64,000 nt of DNA from NCBI GenBank assembly GCA_036479015.1, contig JAZGFB010000033.1, positions 53,682-117,681 of the forward strand, read 5' to 3'. The DNA is from NVTR01 sp036479015 (GTDB taxonomy: Bacteria; Pseudomonadota; Alphaproteobacteria; Rhodobacterales; Rhodobacteraceae). Below the pieces are notes generated by a model that was given only the letters and a program-made list of their open reading frames with translations, had not been told where the DNA came from and made no database searches. Positions 7,279-15,793 of this stretch are shown here, in pieces; the stretch's first letter is position 1; each line of letters starts with the position of its first letter. The translations under genes and the position numbers were made by a program.

Positions 7279-8251
7279 CCACGACTTTTCCTGTGGATTT
7301 GCGGGATTGTAGCATTTCAAGCGCCTCTCTAGCCTGATCCAGTTGGAACACTTTGCTGATATGGGGGCGTAGTTTTCCATCTGCGTACAGGTTGAACAGG
7401 GCTTGCAGGCTGTCTGTCATCGCCTGTGCGTTGAAGGAAAGATAGCCGCCCCAATACATGCCAATAACGGTAATGTTTTTGACCAGAATGATGTTTGCCG
7501 GAATTTGCGGCACGTCGCCGCTGGCAAAGCCTATTGTAATGACCCGCGCTTCGGGCTTGCAGGCCCGCAATGCGCTGTTGAACTGACTACCACCAACTGG
7601 ATCATAAACGACGCTTGCTCCACCCAGTGCCAGAACCTGCGCCCGCAGGTCGCCGGTTTCGCTGTCAATCAGATGATCGGCGCCCGCCGCGCGGGCGATT
7701 TTAAGCTTGTTTTTACCGCGGGCCACTGCGATAACTGATGCCCCTGCAAGTTTGGCAATTTCGATCGCCGTGAGCCCAACACCACCAGATGCCCCAAGAA
7801 CCAGTACGGTATCGTCTGACGTAATCCTGGCCCGGTGATGCAATGCCAAATGGCTGGTGCCATAGGCAACTTGAAATGCGGCTGCCACCTGAAACGGCAT
7901 GGTTTCTGGTAATTGGGTGCATTGCTTTTCTGCGAAGCAGCCAAATTCAGCCAGGCCACCGCTACCGGAAAAAACCGCGACCCGATCCCCCGGCGATAGT
8001 GTTGTGACGTTATCTCCGCATTCAACCACGGTGCCCGCCAGCTCCATCCCCAATGTAAACGGGGTATCTGGTGTTTGCTGATAGGTCCCGGCCTGCATCA
8101 AAAGGTCAGCAAAATTTAGCCCGCAAGCGGCAATTTCCAATAACACCTCGGCTTTGCCGGGAACGGGCCTGACGATTTCATTTATGACAGCCGGCTGGCC
8201 AGTTTTAAGGACTTGATATGCTTTCACTATATAGCTTTCGGTATTTTTCAT
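7232..8251 (-). CDS. NAD(P)H:quinone oxidoreductase, MDR family
   Basis: 339 residues of the zinc-free medium-chain dehydrogenase/reductase type. The GroES-like N-terminal half has CGLNFADLLMQAGTYQ, and the Rossmann half begins with LVLGASGGVGLTAIEIAKLAG (nucleotide-binding GxxGxxG at about 153-159). Such enzymes reduce quinones or alpha,beta-unsaturated carbonyls with NADPH. Most relatives begin MKAYQV, so a GTG at 8227 (residue 9) is an alternative start; neither start has a good ribosome-binding site. Confidence 0.88.
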   Translation of the reverse strand: MKNTESYIVKAYQVLKTGQPAVINEIVRPVPGKAEVLLEIAACGLNFADLLMQAGTYQQTPDTPFTLGMELAGTVVECGDNVTTLSPGDRVAVFSGSGGLAEFGCFAEKQCTQLPETMPFQVAAAFQVAYGTSHLALHHRARITSDDTVLVLGASGGVGLTAIEIAKLAGASVIAVARGKNKLKIARAAGADHLIDSETGDLRAQVLALGGASVVYDPVGGSQFNSALRACKPEARVITIGFASGDVPQIPANIILVKNITVIGMYWGGYLSFNAQAMTDSLQALFNLYADGKLRPHISKVFQLDQAREALEMLQSRKSTGKVVVTPRPALLGVEMPGE

Positions 8252-8571
8252 CTTGACCGGATGACAGCTAGAATATTAAGGCCTGAGAGGCCAGAGTACG
8301 GCAGACGATCCGCAACCTAAGCGTACGCTACGTTTTCAGCAGAATACCCGTTAAAGTTGTGCCATTATACCCACACATGTAAATAAAAATCTTGAAGTAT
8401 TTGCCAGGAATTCCCTCTTTTTAGTGGAATATTCCCAAGGATCAATTTGTAATTGATTGAAATTGCTATATTTTTACCATTGTATTTTCCAGCCTATACA
8501 AAAAGACAGGTTGAGAATTGATCGCAATAGGGGGACACCCTGCACATCCTTAACGAATATGGAGCTGAGTA
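8252..8571. other. AT-rich divergent promoter region
   Basis: 320 bases between the quinone oxidoreductase and the XRE gene with no convincing frame. It contains a dyad TCAATT-TGT-AATTGA at 8442-8456, a GGCCT-GAG-AGGCC palindrome near 8280, and a possible promoter for the XRE gene (TTGAAA at 8457-8462, 18-base gap, TGTATT at 8481-8486). The AT content rises sharply compared with both neighbouring genes. Confidence 0.4.
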
Positions 8572-8946
8572 ATGAAACACCCTGTGGATGTGCACGTTGG
8601 TCAAAAGATACGCCGTCGGCGCTGGATGGTGGGAATGACTCAGCAGCAACTGGCTGAGCAAGTCGGAATTAAGTTCCAACAAATCCAGAAATACGAAACC
8701 GGTATGAACCGTGTCAGCGCGTCACGTCTTTGGGATATTGCTGAAACTCTGGAAGTTGCTGTCAGCTTTTTCTTTGACGGAATTGATGATGCCAAAACAG
8801 CTGAGCGGATTGCCGGGGCAGCCATTCCGGGTGATATCATGGCCGATAAAGAGGCACTTGAACTGGTGCGCTCGTATTATGCGATCCCTGAAAATCAACG
8901 CCGTCGGTTGTTTGATCTGGCCAAGGTCTTGTCCGACGCGGCGTAA
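8572..8946 (+). CDS. XRE family transcriptional regulator
   Basis: 124 residues. A Cro/C1-type helix-turn-helix spans about residues 10-66 (GQKIRRRRWMVGMTQQQLAE, then KFQQIQKYETGMNRVSASRL) and is followed by a short acidic tail rich in helices. It is the SinR-like layout common in Rhodobacteraceae, probably working as a dimer. GGAG is placed 8 bases before the ATG. No partner gene identifies its regulon; the dyad at 8442-8456 is a candidate autoregulatory site. Confidence 0.9.
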   Translation: MKHPVDVHVGQKIRRRRWMVGMTQQQLAEQVGIKFQQIQKYETGMNRVSASRLWDIAETLEVAVSFFFDGIDDAKTAERIAGAAIPGDIMADKEALELVRSYYAIPENQRRRLFDLAKVLSDAA

Positions 8947-9015
8947 TCGCCAATTGCTGGCGCAATAATTTGCCTCTAGACACTAGATAATTAGGGGCGA
9001 AAAGGCGTAGCAAAA

Positions 9016-9828
9016 TTGAACATTTCCTTAGCTGAACAGAAACTATTGATATCGGTTGCCTGTCAGGCAGCTGATGCTGCCCGGGTTGTTACGCTGTCGT
9101 ACTTTCGACAACCAAACCTTGCGGCCGAAAACAAAGCATCCATTGGCTATGACCCTGTCACGCTTGCAGATAAGCAAGCCGAGACGTCTATTCGCGCTGT
9201 TATTCAGGAGCTGCGGCCCCATGACTCTATACTTGGTGAAGAGCAGGGCGATGTTGTTGGCACATCCGGACTTACCTGGGTGCTTGACCCCATTGATGGC
9301 ACCCGGGGATTTGTCGCCGGAACACCGACCTGGGGCGTATTAATCTCAGTTCGTGATGAAACCGGACCAATTTTTGGGTTGATCGATCAGCCCTATATTG
9401 GGGAAAGGTTTTTGGGCGGGTTCGGCCTGTCTGAATATCGGCGCACCGACAAAACATTGCCCCTTACAACCAGCCGCTGTAGCGGCCTGAAAGACGCAAT
9501 ATTACTGTCAACATTTCCGGAAATTGGAACCGATGCTGAACGGTCAGCTTTTTCAACCTTAAGCCAGAAAACCCAACTGACCCGCTATGGCATGGATTGC
9601 TATGGCTATGCTTTGCTGGCGGTTGGCTCGGTTGATCTGGTGGTCGAGGCTGGGCTGTTTCCCTATGATATACAGGCCCCTATTGCTGTTGTTCAGGCTG
9701 CAGGTGGTGTTGTGACTGATTGGCGGGGTAATCCCGCGCATGATGGTGGTCGCGTAATTGCGGCGGCCACGCCAGTGCTGCACCAGGCCGCGTTGGAAAT
9801 TCTGTCAAAGGCTCCGCCAAACCTGTAG
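9016..9828 (+). CDS. hisN: Inositol monophosphatase family phosphatase, probable histidinol-phosphatase
   Basis: 270 residues with the metal-dependent inositol-monophosphatase fold. Metal ligands are in GEEQGD (Glu75) and LDPIDGTRGFVAG (Asp91, Asp94), with a further Asp in the PYDIQAPIAVVQAAGG segment near the C-terminus. The WVLDPIDGTRGFVAGTPTWG version is the one typical of HisN, which removes phosphate from histidinol phosphate in histidine synthesis. Other members hydrolyse inositol phosphate or PAP, so substrate is inferred. The start is a TTG at 9016 with only a weak purine run upstream. Confidence 0.82.
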   Translation: MNISLAEQKLLISVACQAADAARVVTLSYFRQPNLAAENKASIGYDPVTLADKQAETSIRAVIQELRPHDSILGEEQGDVVGTSGLTWVLDPIDGTRGFVAGTPTWGVLISVRDETGPIFGLIDQPYIGERFLGGFGLSEYRRTDKTLPLTTSRCSGLKDAILLSTFPEIGTDAERSAFSTLSQKTQLTRYGMDCYGYALLAVGSVDLVVEAGLFPYDIQAPIAVVQAAGGVVTDWRGNPAHDGGRVIAAATPVLHQAALEILSKAPPNL

Positions 9829-9836
9829 GGACAGAC

Positions 9837-11177
9837 ATGTCAAATCAACTGGTAATAAAGAATGCTGCAATTACCCTGACCATGGATGATGACCGGCGGG
9901 AACTTGTGAATACCGATTTGCGCGTAAAAGACGGTGTAATAGTGGAAATTGGCCGTGCAATTGCGTTTGACGGCACAACGATTGACGCGAAAAACTGCGT
10001 TGTCACCCCTGGATTGGTGAACACCCACCACCATCTGTTTCAAACCCTGACCCGGGCTGTTCCTGCCGGTCAGGATGCGCTGCTGTTTGGCTGGTTGCAG
10101 ACATTGTACCCCATTTGGTCCCGGTATGGCCCCGAAGAAATGCGAGTTTCAGCAGTGATCGGCCTAGCGGAATTGGCGCTGTCTGGTTGTACGCTAAGTT
10201 CGGACCATCTTTATCTATACCCAAATGGGTCCAGGCTGGACGATACTATAGATGCGGCCCGAATGGTTGGAATGCGCTTTCATGCCATGCGTGGTTCCAT
10301 GTCAATTGGCGAAAGCGCCGGTGGGCTACCCCCGGATGCGTTGGTGGAAGAGGAAGCTGACATTTTGTCAGATTGTATTCGGGTGATTGATACATTTCAT
10401 GATCCCAACCCGGGCGCCATGATCCGGATTGGCGTGGCACCCTGTTCGCCGTTTTCTGTCAGCCGCGAACTGATGCGCGACACCGCAATATTGGCGCGGG
10501 ATAAAAACGTGATGATGCACACCCACCTGGCCGAAAACCAAGAAGACATCGCCTATTCATTGGAAAAATTTGGCTGCCGACCGGGGCAATATGCGCAAGA
10601 TCTGGGTTGGACCGGCCAGGATGTCTGGCATGCCCATTGCGTCAGGCTGAATAGTTCGGAAATTGATCTTTTTGCCCGTACTGGCACCGGTGTTGCCCAT
10701 TGCCCATGTTCAAATTGTCGCCTTGGCTCTGGTATCGCGCCGGTACGTCAGATGCGTGACGCTGGTGTAAATGTCGGCCTGGGGGTGGACGGATCAGCGT
10801 CAAATGACAGCAGTAACCTGATGGCCGAAGCCCGCCAAGCAATGTTATTGCAAAGGGTGGAAAATGGCGCCGATGCGATGGCTGCACGCGAAGCCCTGGA
10901 AGTTGCAACACGGGGCGGCGCGGCAGTGTTGGGGCGCGACGATTGTGGGCAGATCGCCGTTGGCAAACGGGCTGACATTGCCATCTGGGACGTATCAGGT
11001 GTTGAAAGCGCTGGCAGTTGGGACCCGGCGGCGCTGTTGCTCGCAGGGCCAACCAAGGTAAAACACCTGCTGGTAGAGGGGTGCCAGATTGTTGCAAACG
11101 GGAATTTGACGACGATTGATCTGCCAAGCGTGATCGGGCGCCAAAACGCACTTGCCCGCCAGTTGATGAACCGCTGA
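9837..11177 (+). CDS. 8-oxoguanine deaminase
   Basis: 446 residues of the amidohydrolase superfamily. The metal site is visible as HxH in NTHHHLFQ (His64, His66), HTHLAEN about residue 226, HAHCVRL and the Asp in LGVDGSASND. The segment SDHLYLYPNG is characteristic of the group that deaminates 8-oxoguanine to uric acid, related to hydroxyatrazine hydrolases such as AtzB. It begins 8 bases after the hisN stop and probably shares its transcript. With guaD at 12337-13653 it suggests local clearance of guanine and oxidised guanine. Confidence 0.85.
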   Translation: MSNQLVIKNAAITLTMDDDRRELVNTDLRVKDGVIVEIGRAIAFDGTTIDAKNCVVTPGLVNTHHHLFQTLTRAVPAGQDALLFGWLQTLYPIWSRYGPEEMRVSAVIGLAELALSGCTLSSDHLYLYPNGSRLDDTIDAARMVGMRFHAMRGSMSIGESAGGLPPDALVEEEADILSDCIRVIDTFHDPNPGAMIRIGVAPCSPFSVSRELMRDTAILARDKNVMMHTHLAENQEDIAYSLEKFGCRPGQYAQDLGWTGQDVWHAHCVRLNSSEIDLFARTGTGVAHCPCSNCRLGSGIAPVRQMRDAGVNVGLGVDGSASNDSSNLMAEARQAMLLQRVENGADAMAAREALEVATRGGAAVLGRDDCGQIAVGKRADIAIWDVSGVESAGSWDPAALLLAGPTKVKHLLVEGCQIVANGNLTTIDLPSVIGRQNALARQLMNR

Positions 11178-11230
11178 AGTCGTTGTATTTGCCCGCCAAG
11201 GGCGACATAATGCCTAATATCACCTAATCT

Positions 11231-11731
11231 ATGTCAATAAGGATACAGTCTTTGAGGTCCCTTAAAACACTCTGCACAATTGCTATTCTGGCCATCACTG
11301 GTTGTAGCGAACCAAGCGTAACATCGCCATCTACCGCAGCCCCGGCCAACTATTCGTTTGAAGCAGGGAATTTCCAAACGTTGATCAACAACGCCCGCAC
11401 CAGCCGGGGACTCGGCGCGATCCAGCCATCTGCAAAGTTAACGGCGACCGCGCAGGGCCATGCCAATGATATGTCTGCCAATGGTTTCTTTTCCCATACC
11501 AGCTCAAACGGGTATTCCGTCGGTCGCCGGGCAAAGGCGCAGGGCTATGGGTTTTGCTGGATTGCAGAAAATATATCGGTAGGCCGCACATCTGAGGCAG
11601 AAGTTTTTGCACGATGGATGGGTTCACCCGGGCATCGCAAAAACATGCTGGCCCGTGATCCTACCGAATACGGCCTGGCGGTTGCGCCGGGTAATTACCG
11701 TGTGTTGGTGCTGGGAACCCCGGGCTGCTAA
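11231..11731 (+). CDS. CAP-domain (SCP/YkwD-like) lipoprotein
   Basis: 166 residues. A signal with lipobox ITGC (Cys about 25) precedes a Ser/Thr/Pro linker and a CAP domain: INNARTSRGLG, ATAQGHANDMSANGFFSHTS, AENISVGR and MGSPGHRKNMLARDPTEYGL. The paired His residues of the CAP cavity are present in HAND and SPGHRKN. It should sit on the membrane facing the periplasm. Bacterial CAP proteins have no settled enzymatic role. A second CAP gene follows in tandem. Confidence 0.85.
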   Translation: MSIRIQSLRSLKTLCTIAILAITGCSEPSVTSPSTAAPANYSFEAGNFQTLINNARTSRGLGAIQPSAKLTATAQGHANDMSANGFFSHTSSNGYSVGRRAKAQGYGFCWIAENISVGRTSEAEVFARWMGSPGHRKNMLARDPTEYGLAVAPGNYRVLVLGTPGC

Positions 11732-11858
11732 CGCGATAATCCGCCGACCCTTATTACCCAAGCCTTGTGACAGAATTTTTCCACAATTGTGTGAAATACA
11801 CTGTGTGAATTGGGCTGTCATATAGCCGGTGCCCACCATATTTGTCAGGAAACCCACT

Positions 11859-12362
11859 GTGAAAATGACCGCTGTAATTGCCTTTGTCGCTGCATCTGTG
11901 CTTAGCGGGTGTATGGGTGCAACCACCGGCGGTGCCGTGGTGCCAGCCCATGTGGATTTTAACCCGGTGCCATTGGCAGCGGGCGCTGCGACGGACCCGT
12001 TTTCAGCCTTTGGTGTATTGGTCAATGACTATCGTGCGCCAACGCTTGCCCCGCTGGCCTATAATCAACAGCTGCAGGGTGCTGCGCAAACCCATGCAGA
12101 TAACATGTCGGCGTTAGGTTTTTTTGATCACCAGGGTTCGGACGGGTCAATGCCATGGGACCGGGTGACTGATCAAGGATATAGCTGGTCCTGGGTTGGT
12201 GAAAATATTGCCAGCGGGCAAGCCACTCCTGATCAAGCTCTGACAGGTTGGAAGAATTCACATGATCACAATGAAATCTTGCTGTCGGCAAACCCTACAG
12301 AATTCGGGCTTGCCTATGCACCCGGCAACTATTGGGTCATGGTTTTGGCCCGCCCAAATTAG
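11859..12362 (+). CDS. CAP-domain lipoprotein, tandem paralogue
   Basis: 167 residues from GTG at 11859, chosen because AGGA lies 8 bases before it and the protein then begins with a signal ending in lipobox LSGC. A longer frame from GTG 11829 exists but lacks a ribosome-binding site. CAP features are VNDYRAPTLAPL, AAQTHADNMSALGFFDHQGS, GENIASGQ and ANPTEFGLAYAPGNYWVMV. It matches the preceding gene in layout, so the pair probably arose by duplication. A palindrome CACAATTGTG at 11782-11791 lies in its leader. Its last 26 bases overlap the convergent guaD. Confidence 0.85.
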   Translation: MKMTAVIAFVAASVLSGCMGATTGGAVVPAHVDFNPVPLAAGAATDPFSAFGVLVNDYRAPTLAPLAYNQQLQGAAQTHADNMSALGFFDHQGSDGSMPWDRVTDQGYSWSWVGENIASGQATPDQALTGWKNSHDHNEILLSANPTEFGLAYAPGNYWVMVLARPN

Positions 12363-13653
12363 TAACCATTGGCTGACCACCAACCCAGACAGCCTGAATC
12401 GCCCTGTCATCCCCCATCATGATGGTGGGAAACAGCGCCTGCCAGATGTCATCTGCCCGGACGCTGCGCTGGGCAATTGCCGGTGTTGAACTTAAGTTAA
12501 CAACCACAAGATCAGCCTCTGATCCCACGTCCAGGGTGCCGATTTTATCCTGCATCCGCAGCGCCCGGGCTGAGCCAACCGTTGCCAGCCAGAACAGTTG
12601 CGCGGGGTGCAGCGGGGTGCCCTGCAGCTGACCAATTTCATAGGCCGCCGCCATGGTGCGCAACATCGAAAAAGAAGACCCGCCGCCGGTATCTGTTGCC
12701 AGCCCAATACGTTGCCCCTGTGCCATGAGCCCTGCCATATCAAAAAGACCTGAACCAATGAACATGTTGGATGTGGGGCAATGGATTATAGCGGCGTCCA
12801 CCTCTTTTAGTCGGGCGCGTTCGCGCGCGGTCAGGTGGATTGCGTGGCCGTACAGCCCGCCAGCGCCCAAAAGGCCAAATTTTTCGTAAGTATCCAAATA
12901 GTCGCGGGCGTCGGGGTATAGATTTGCCACCCAGTCAACTTCATCGGTCTGCTCAGACAGGTGGGTTTGCATCAGGCAGTTTGGATTTTCAGCCCAAAGT
13001 GCGCCCATGGCGTCCAGCTGCTCTGGAGTTGAGGTGGGTGAAAACCTTGGGGTGATGGCATATCCCAGCCGGTCAACACCATGCCACTTACCCAGTAAGG
13101 CTTTGCTGTCATCATAGCCGGATTGGGCGGTGTCCAGTAGCCCGTCAGGGGCATTGCGATCCATGCAGGTCTTGCCGGCCACCGCACGAGCGCCGCGTGT
13201 CTGCGCTTCGCTAAAAAACGCATCAACACTTTGCGGATGGACCGTGCAAAAACTGCAAACGCTGGTGGTGCCATTGGACAGGGTCAGATCAAAATAGGTC
13301 TTGGCGCAGCGGGCGGCATAGTCAGTATCAGCAAACAGCATTTCTTCCGGAAATGTGTAATTGTTCAACCATTCAATCAACCGTTTGCCCCAGCTGGCGA
13401 CAATGGCGGTTTGCGGATAATGCGCGTGTGCATCGACAAAACCGGCTGTGATGAGCGCGTTGCCATAGTTGTGGATAATGGCATTTGGGTATTTCTTGCG
13501 CAGGCCTTCAGCAGGGGCCAGATCGATAATTTTGCCATCCTGTACTGCGACTGCACCATTGGCACACCATTGGGCTGCCGTGTCGATTGCTTGCGAAAAC
13601 GGATCACCGTTAAATGTCAGTGTTTGCCCGAGTAGCAGATGAATATTTTTCAT
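12337..13653 (-). CDS. guaD: Guanine deaminase
   Basis: About 438 residues of the amidohydrolase superfamily. Landmarks are VDAHAHYPQTAIVASWG (HxH metal site), SFCTVHPQS, QTHLSEQTDEV, YGHAIHL and LATDTGGGSSFSMLRTM, the usual GuaD series. It converts guanine to xanthine and ammonia. I prefer ATG 13653 to the upstream GTG 13662 because AAGGGG then sits at normal distance. It overlaps the second CAP gene tail to tail and is divergent from mgtE. Confidence 0.92.
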   Translation of the reverse strand: MKNIHLLLGQTLTFNGDPFSQAIDTAAQWCANGAVAVQDGKIIDLAPAEGLRKKYPNAIIHNYGNALITAGFVDAHAHYPQTAIVASWGKRLIEWLNNYTFPEEMLFADTDYAARCAKTYFDLTLSNGTTSVCSFCTVHPQSVDAFFSEAQTRGARAVAGKTCMDRNAPDGLLDTAQSGYDDSKALLGKWHGVDRLGYAITPRFSPTSTPEQLDAMGALWAENPNCLMQTHLSEQTDEVDWVANLYPDARDYLDTYEKFGLLGAGGLYGHAIHLTARERARLKEVDAAIIHCPTSNMFIGSGLFDMAGLMAQGQRIGLATDTGGGSSFSMLRTMAAAYEIGQLQGTPLHPAQLFWLATVGSARALRMQDKIGTLDVGSEADLVVVNLSSTPAIAQRSVRADDIWQALFPTIMMGDDRAIQAVWVGGQPMVTNLGGPKP

Positions 13654-13719
13654 ATTGATCACCCCTTAATGGTCGCTACTTTAAGATGTGTGCTTGTGGC
13701 GGTAAATCACCCATTCGCT

Positions 13720-13736
13720 CTGTTTCTTTGAAACAG
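13720..13736. promoter_or_regulatory. Perfect dyad between guaD and mgtE
   Basis: CTGTTTC-TTT-GAAACAG: 7-base perfect arms with a 3-base centre, 37 bases before the mgtE start and in the divergent promoter region. It could be an operator for either gene. No cognate regulator is evident nearby. Confidence 0.4.
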
Positions 13737-13772
13737 TTATGCCTAATGTAGCGCCGAGCAAAGAGGCCCAGC

Positions 13773-15155
13773 ATGACCCAAAACAATCCCCAGGACGAAG
13801 ACCGTGACGATGACGCATATGTGTTGGATTCAAATACAGTAGCTGCAGTTCTTGATGCCGTTGGTACAGGTGATGCGGACGCGCTGATTGCGCTGATGGA
13901 ACCGCTGCACGCTGCAGATATCGCCGACCTTTTAGAACAGATAAGCCCATCCGAACGGCGCCACCTTGTATTGCTGTATGATCGGGAATTTGACGGTGAA
14001 ATTCTGTCAGAACTTGATGAGGGCCTGCGCGAAGAAATTGTTAATGCTCTGCACCCTCAGGTGTTGGCTGATGCGGTTCGGGAATTGGAAAGCGACGACG
14101 TTGTTGATTTGCTTGAAGATTTGGAAAAGCCGCAGCGGGCGGCAATTCTAGAGATCCTTGAAGCTGGCGACAGGGTGGCTGTTGAGCAGGCTTTGACCTA
14201 CCCGGAATTTTCGGCAGGCCGCCTGATGCAGCGCGAATTTGTTATTGCGCCGCAACATTGGAATGTCGGTCAGGCCATTGATTTCTTGCGCTCATCTGAT
14301 GATTTGCCAGATGATTTTTATCATATGGTATTGGTCAACCCCAAGGCGGAACCAGTTGGGCACGTGTCCCTTGGACGACTGTTGGGAACCAAACGAGAGA
14401 CCGCGCTGGTTGATCTTTCCGAGGACAGTTTTCGCAGGTTTGATGTGGATGAAGACGAAGCAGACGTTGCCTATGCATTCAACCAGTACCACCTAATTTC
14501 GGCACCTGTTGTTGATGCAAATCAGCGGATTGTCGGGGTTATCACGATAGATGATGCCATGGGAATTCTGGATGAAGAGCATGAAGAAGATATCCTGCGG
14601 CTGGCTGGTGTTGGCGAAAGTAGGCTGTCTGATCAGGCGTTGGACACAATGAAACGCCGCTTTCCATGGCTGGCGGTCAATCTGGCAACCGCGATACTGG
14701 CATCCTTGGTTATTGCGCAGTTTGAAGATCTGATTGGCCAGTTTGTCGCCCTGGCTGTGCTGATGCCCATAGTTGCATCAATGGGGGGCAACGCCGGAAC
14801 CCAATCACTGACGGTGGCGGTGCGCGCCATGGCAACACGGGATTTGACTGGCTCAAATGTGTGGCGGGTGATCCGGCGGGAAGCCTTGGTGGGTTTGATG
14901 AATGGCATGGTATTCGCTGTTATGATGGGGTTTGTTGGTGCGGTTTGGTTTGGTACACCTATTTTAGGGGTGGTCATTGCTGTGGCGATGATTATCAATT
15001 TGGTTGTTGCCGGGTTGGCGGGCATTTTGGTGCCGGTGGGGCTTGAAAAGATCGGCATCGATCCAGCACTGGCCTCGGGTGCTTTTGTGACAACGGTAAC
15101 AGATGTTGTGGGCTTTCTCGCATTTTTGGGGCTGGCAGCGGCGATGTTGATTTGA
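13773..15155 (+). CDS. mgtE: Magnesium transporter MgtE
   Basis: 460 residues. Domain order is as in MgtE: an acidic N domain (about 1-130, with HAADIADLLEQ), two CBS domains (about 135-260, including GVITIDDAMGILDEE), and five C-terminal membrane segments from about residue 285. The pore signature PIVASMGGNAGTQSL is intact. It is a Mg2+ channel of the inner membrane, gated by Mg2+ binding to the cytoplasmic domains. Its TGA overlaps the TTG of the next gene. Confidence 0.95.
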   Translation: MTQNNPQDEDRDDDAYVLDSNTVAAVLDAVGTGDADALIALMEPLHAADIADLLEQISPSERRHLVLLYDREFDGEILSELDEGLREEIVNALHPQVLADAVRELESDDVVDLLEDLEKPQRAAILEILEAGDRVAVEQALTYPEFSAGRLMQREFVIAPQHWNVGQAIDFLRSSDDLPDDFYHMVLVNPKAEPVGHVSLGRLLGTKRETALVDLSEDSFRRFDVDEDEADVAYAFNQYHLISAPVVDANQRIVGVITIDDAMGILDEEHEEDILRLAGVGESRLSDQALDTMKRRFPWLAVNLATAILASLVIAQFEDLIGQFVALAVLMPIVASMGGNAGTQSLTVAVRAMATRDLTGSNVWRVIRREALVGLMNGMVFAVMMGFVGAVWFGTPILGVVIAVAMIINLVVAGLAGILVPVGLEKIGIDPALASGAFVTTVTDVVGFLAFLGLAAAMLI

Positions 15156-15712
15156 CCGATATTCACGCCCGTAAATCCCAGGTGCGCTCGGCGAGCTTTG
15201 CCGCCCGTAGGTTCGCCCATCAGGAATATTCCGGGATTTCAGCTACCGATAACTTGGTGGCGTTTATGGAACCCTACCTTGGTCAGACAATATCTGGTTA
15301 TATGCCGATCCGGACCGAAATTGACCCGCTACCGGCTATGGCGACATTGGCAATATCGGGCCCCGTTGGGGTGCCTGTGATTGTTGGCGACGCGAGACCG
15401 TTGGAATTTCACCGCTGGCAGCCGGGATGTGCCCTGAAAGACGGCCCCTTTGGTGCGCAAGTTCCTATTGAAGTCGCCCAGATCACCCCAAGCGTTGTTT
15501 TTCTGCCTTTGCTGGCATTTGACCGGCGGGGCGCGCGCCTGGGCTATGGCGGCGGGTATTATGACCGTACGTTAGAAATATTGCGGACTAAGGGGCCGGT
15601 ATTGGCCGTAGGGTTTGCCTATTCCGCCCAGGAAATTGCCCAGGTTCCAACCGAAGCCACGGATCAGCGGCTGGACGCGGTGGTAACAGAAAAATACGTC
15701 TTGGAATTTTAG
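15152..15712 (+). CDS. 5-formyltetrahydrofolate cyclo-ligase
   Basis: 186 residues. The C-terminal signature GYGGGYYDRTL (ATP/substrate binding) is preceded by FLPLLAFDRRGARL, as in the YgfA/MTHFS family. It uses ATP to turn 5-formyl-THF into 5,10-methenyl-THF, returning folate to the one-carbon pool. The TTG start at 15152 overlaps the mgtE stop (TTGA), which suggests coupling. In many bacteria ygfA is linked to 6S RNA, but I see no 6S-like structure around it here. Confidence 0.9.
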   Translation: MTDIHARKSQVRSASFAARRFAHQEYSGISATDNLVAFMEPYLGQTISGYMPIRTEIDPLPAMATLAISGPVGVPVIVGDARPLEFHRWQPGCALKDGPFGAQVPIEVAQITPSVVFLPLLAFDRRGARLGYGGGYYDRTLEILRTKGPVLAVGFAYSAQEIAQVPTEATDQRLDAVVTEKYVLEF

Positions 15713-15793
15713 AACCAGTTTCGTGAACCTGGCCCAAAGGGGGCGGGCATTCAGCCACTTGCCAAGCTTGATCCGGCGCACTACCCCGGACAT

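Noticed and set aside
11770..11795. DnaA-box-like TTTTCCACA near a CACAATTGTG palindrome
   Set aside because: One mismatch to consensus and only one copy; no replication-origin context.
15713..15793. 6S RNA next to the 5-formyl-THF cyclo-ligase gene
   Set aside because: The linkage is known in gammaproteobacteria, but the 81-base gap here is too short and has no 6S-like bubble structure.
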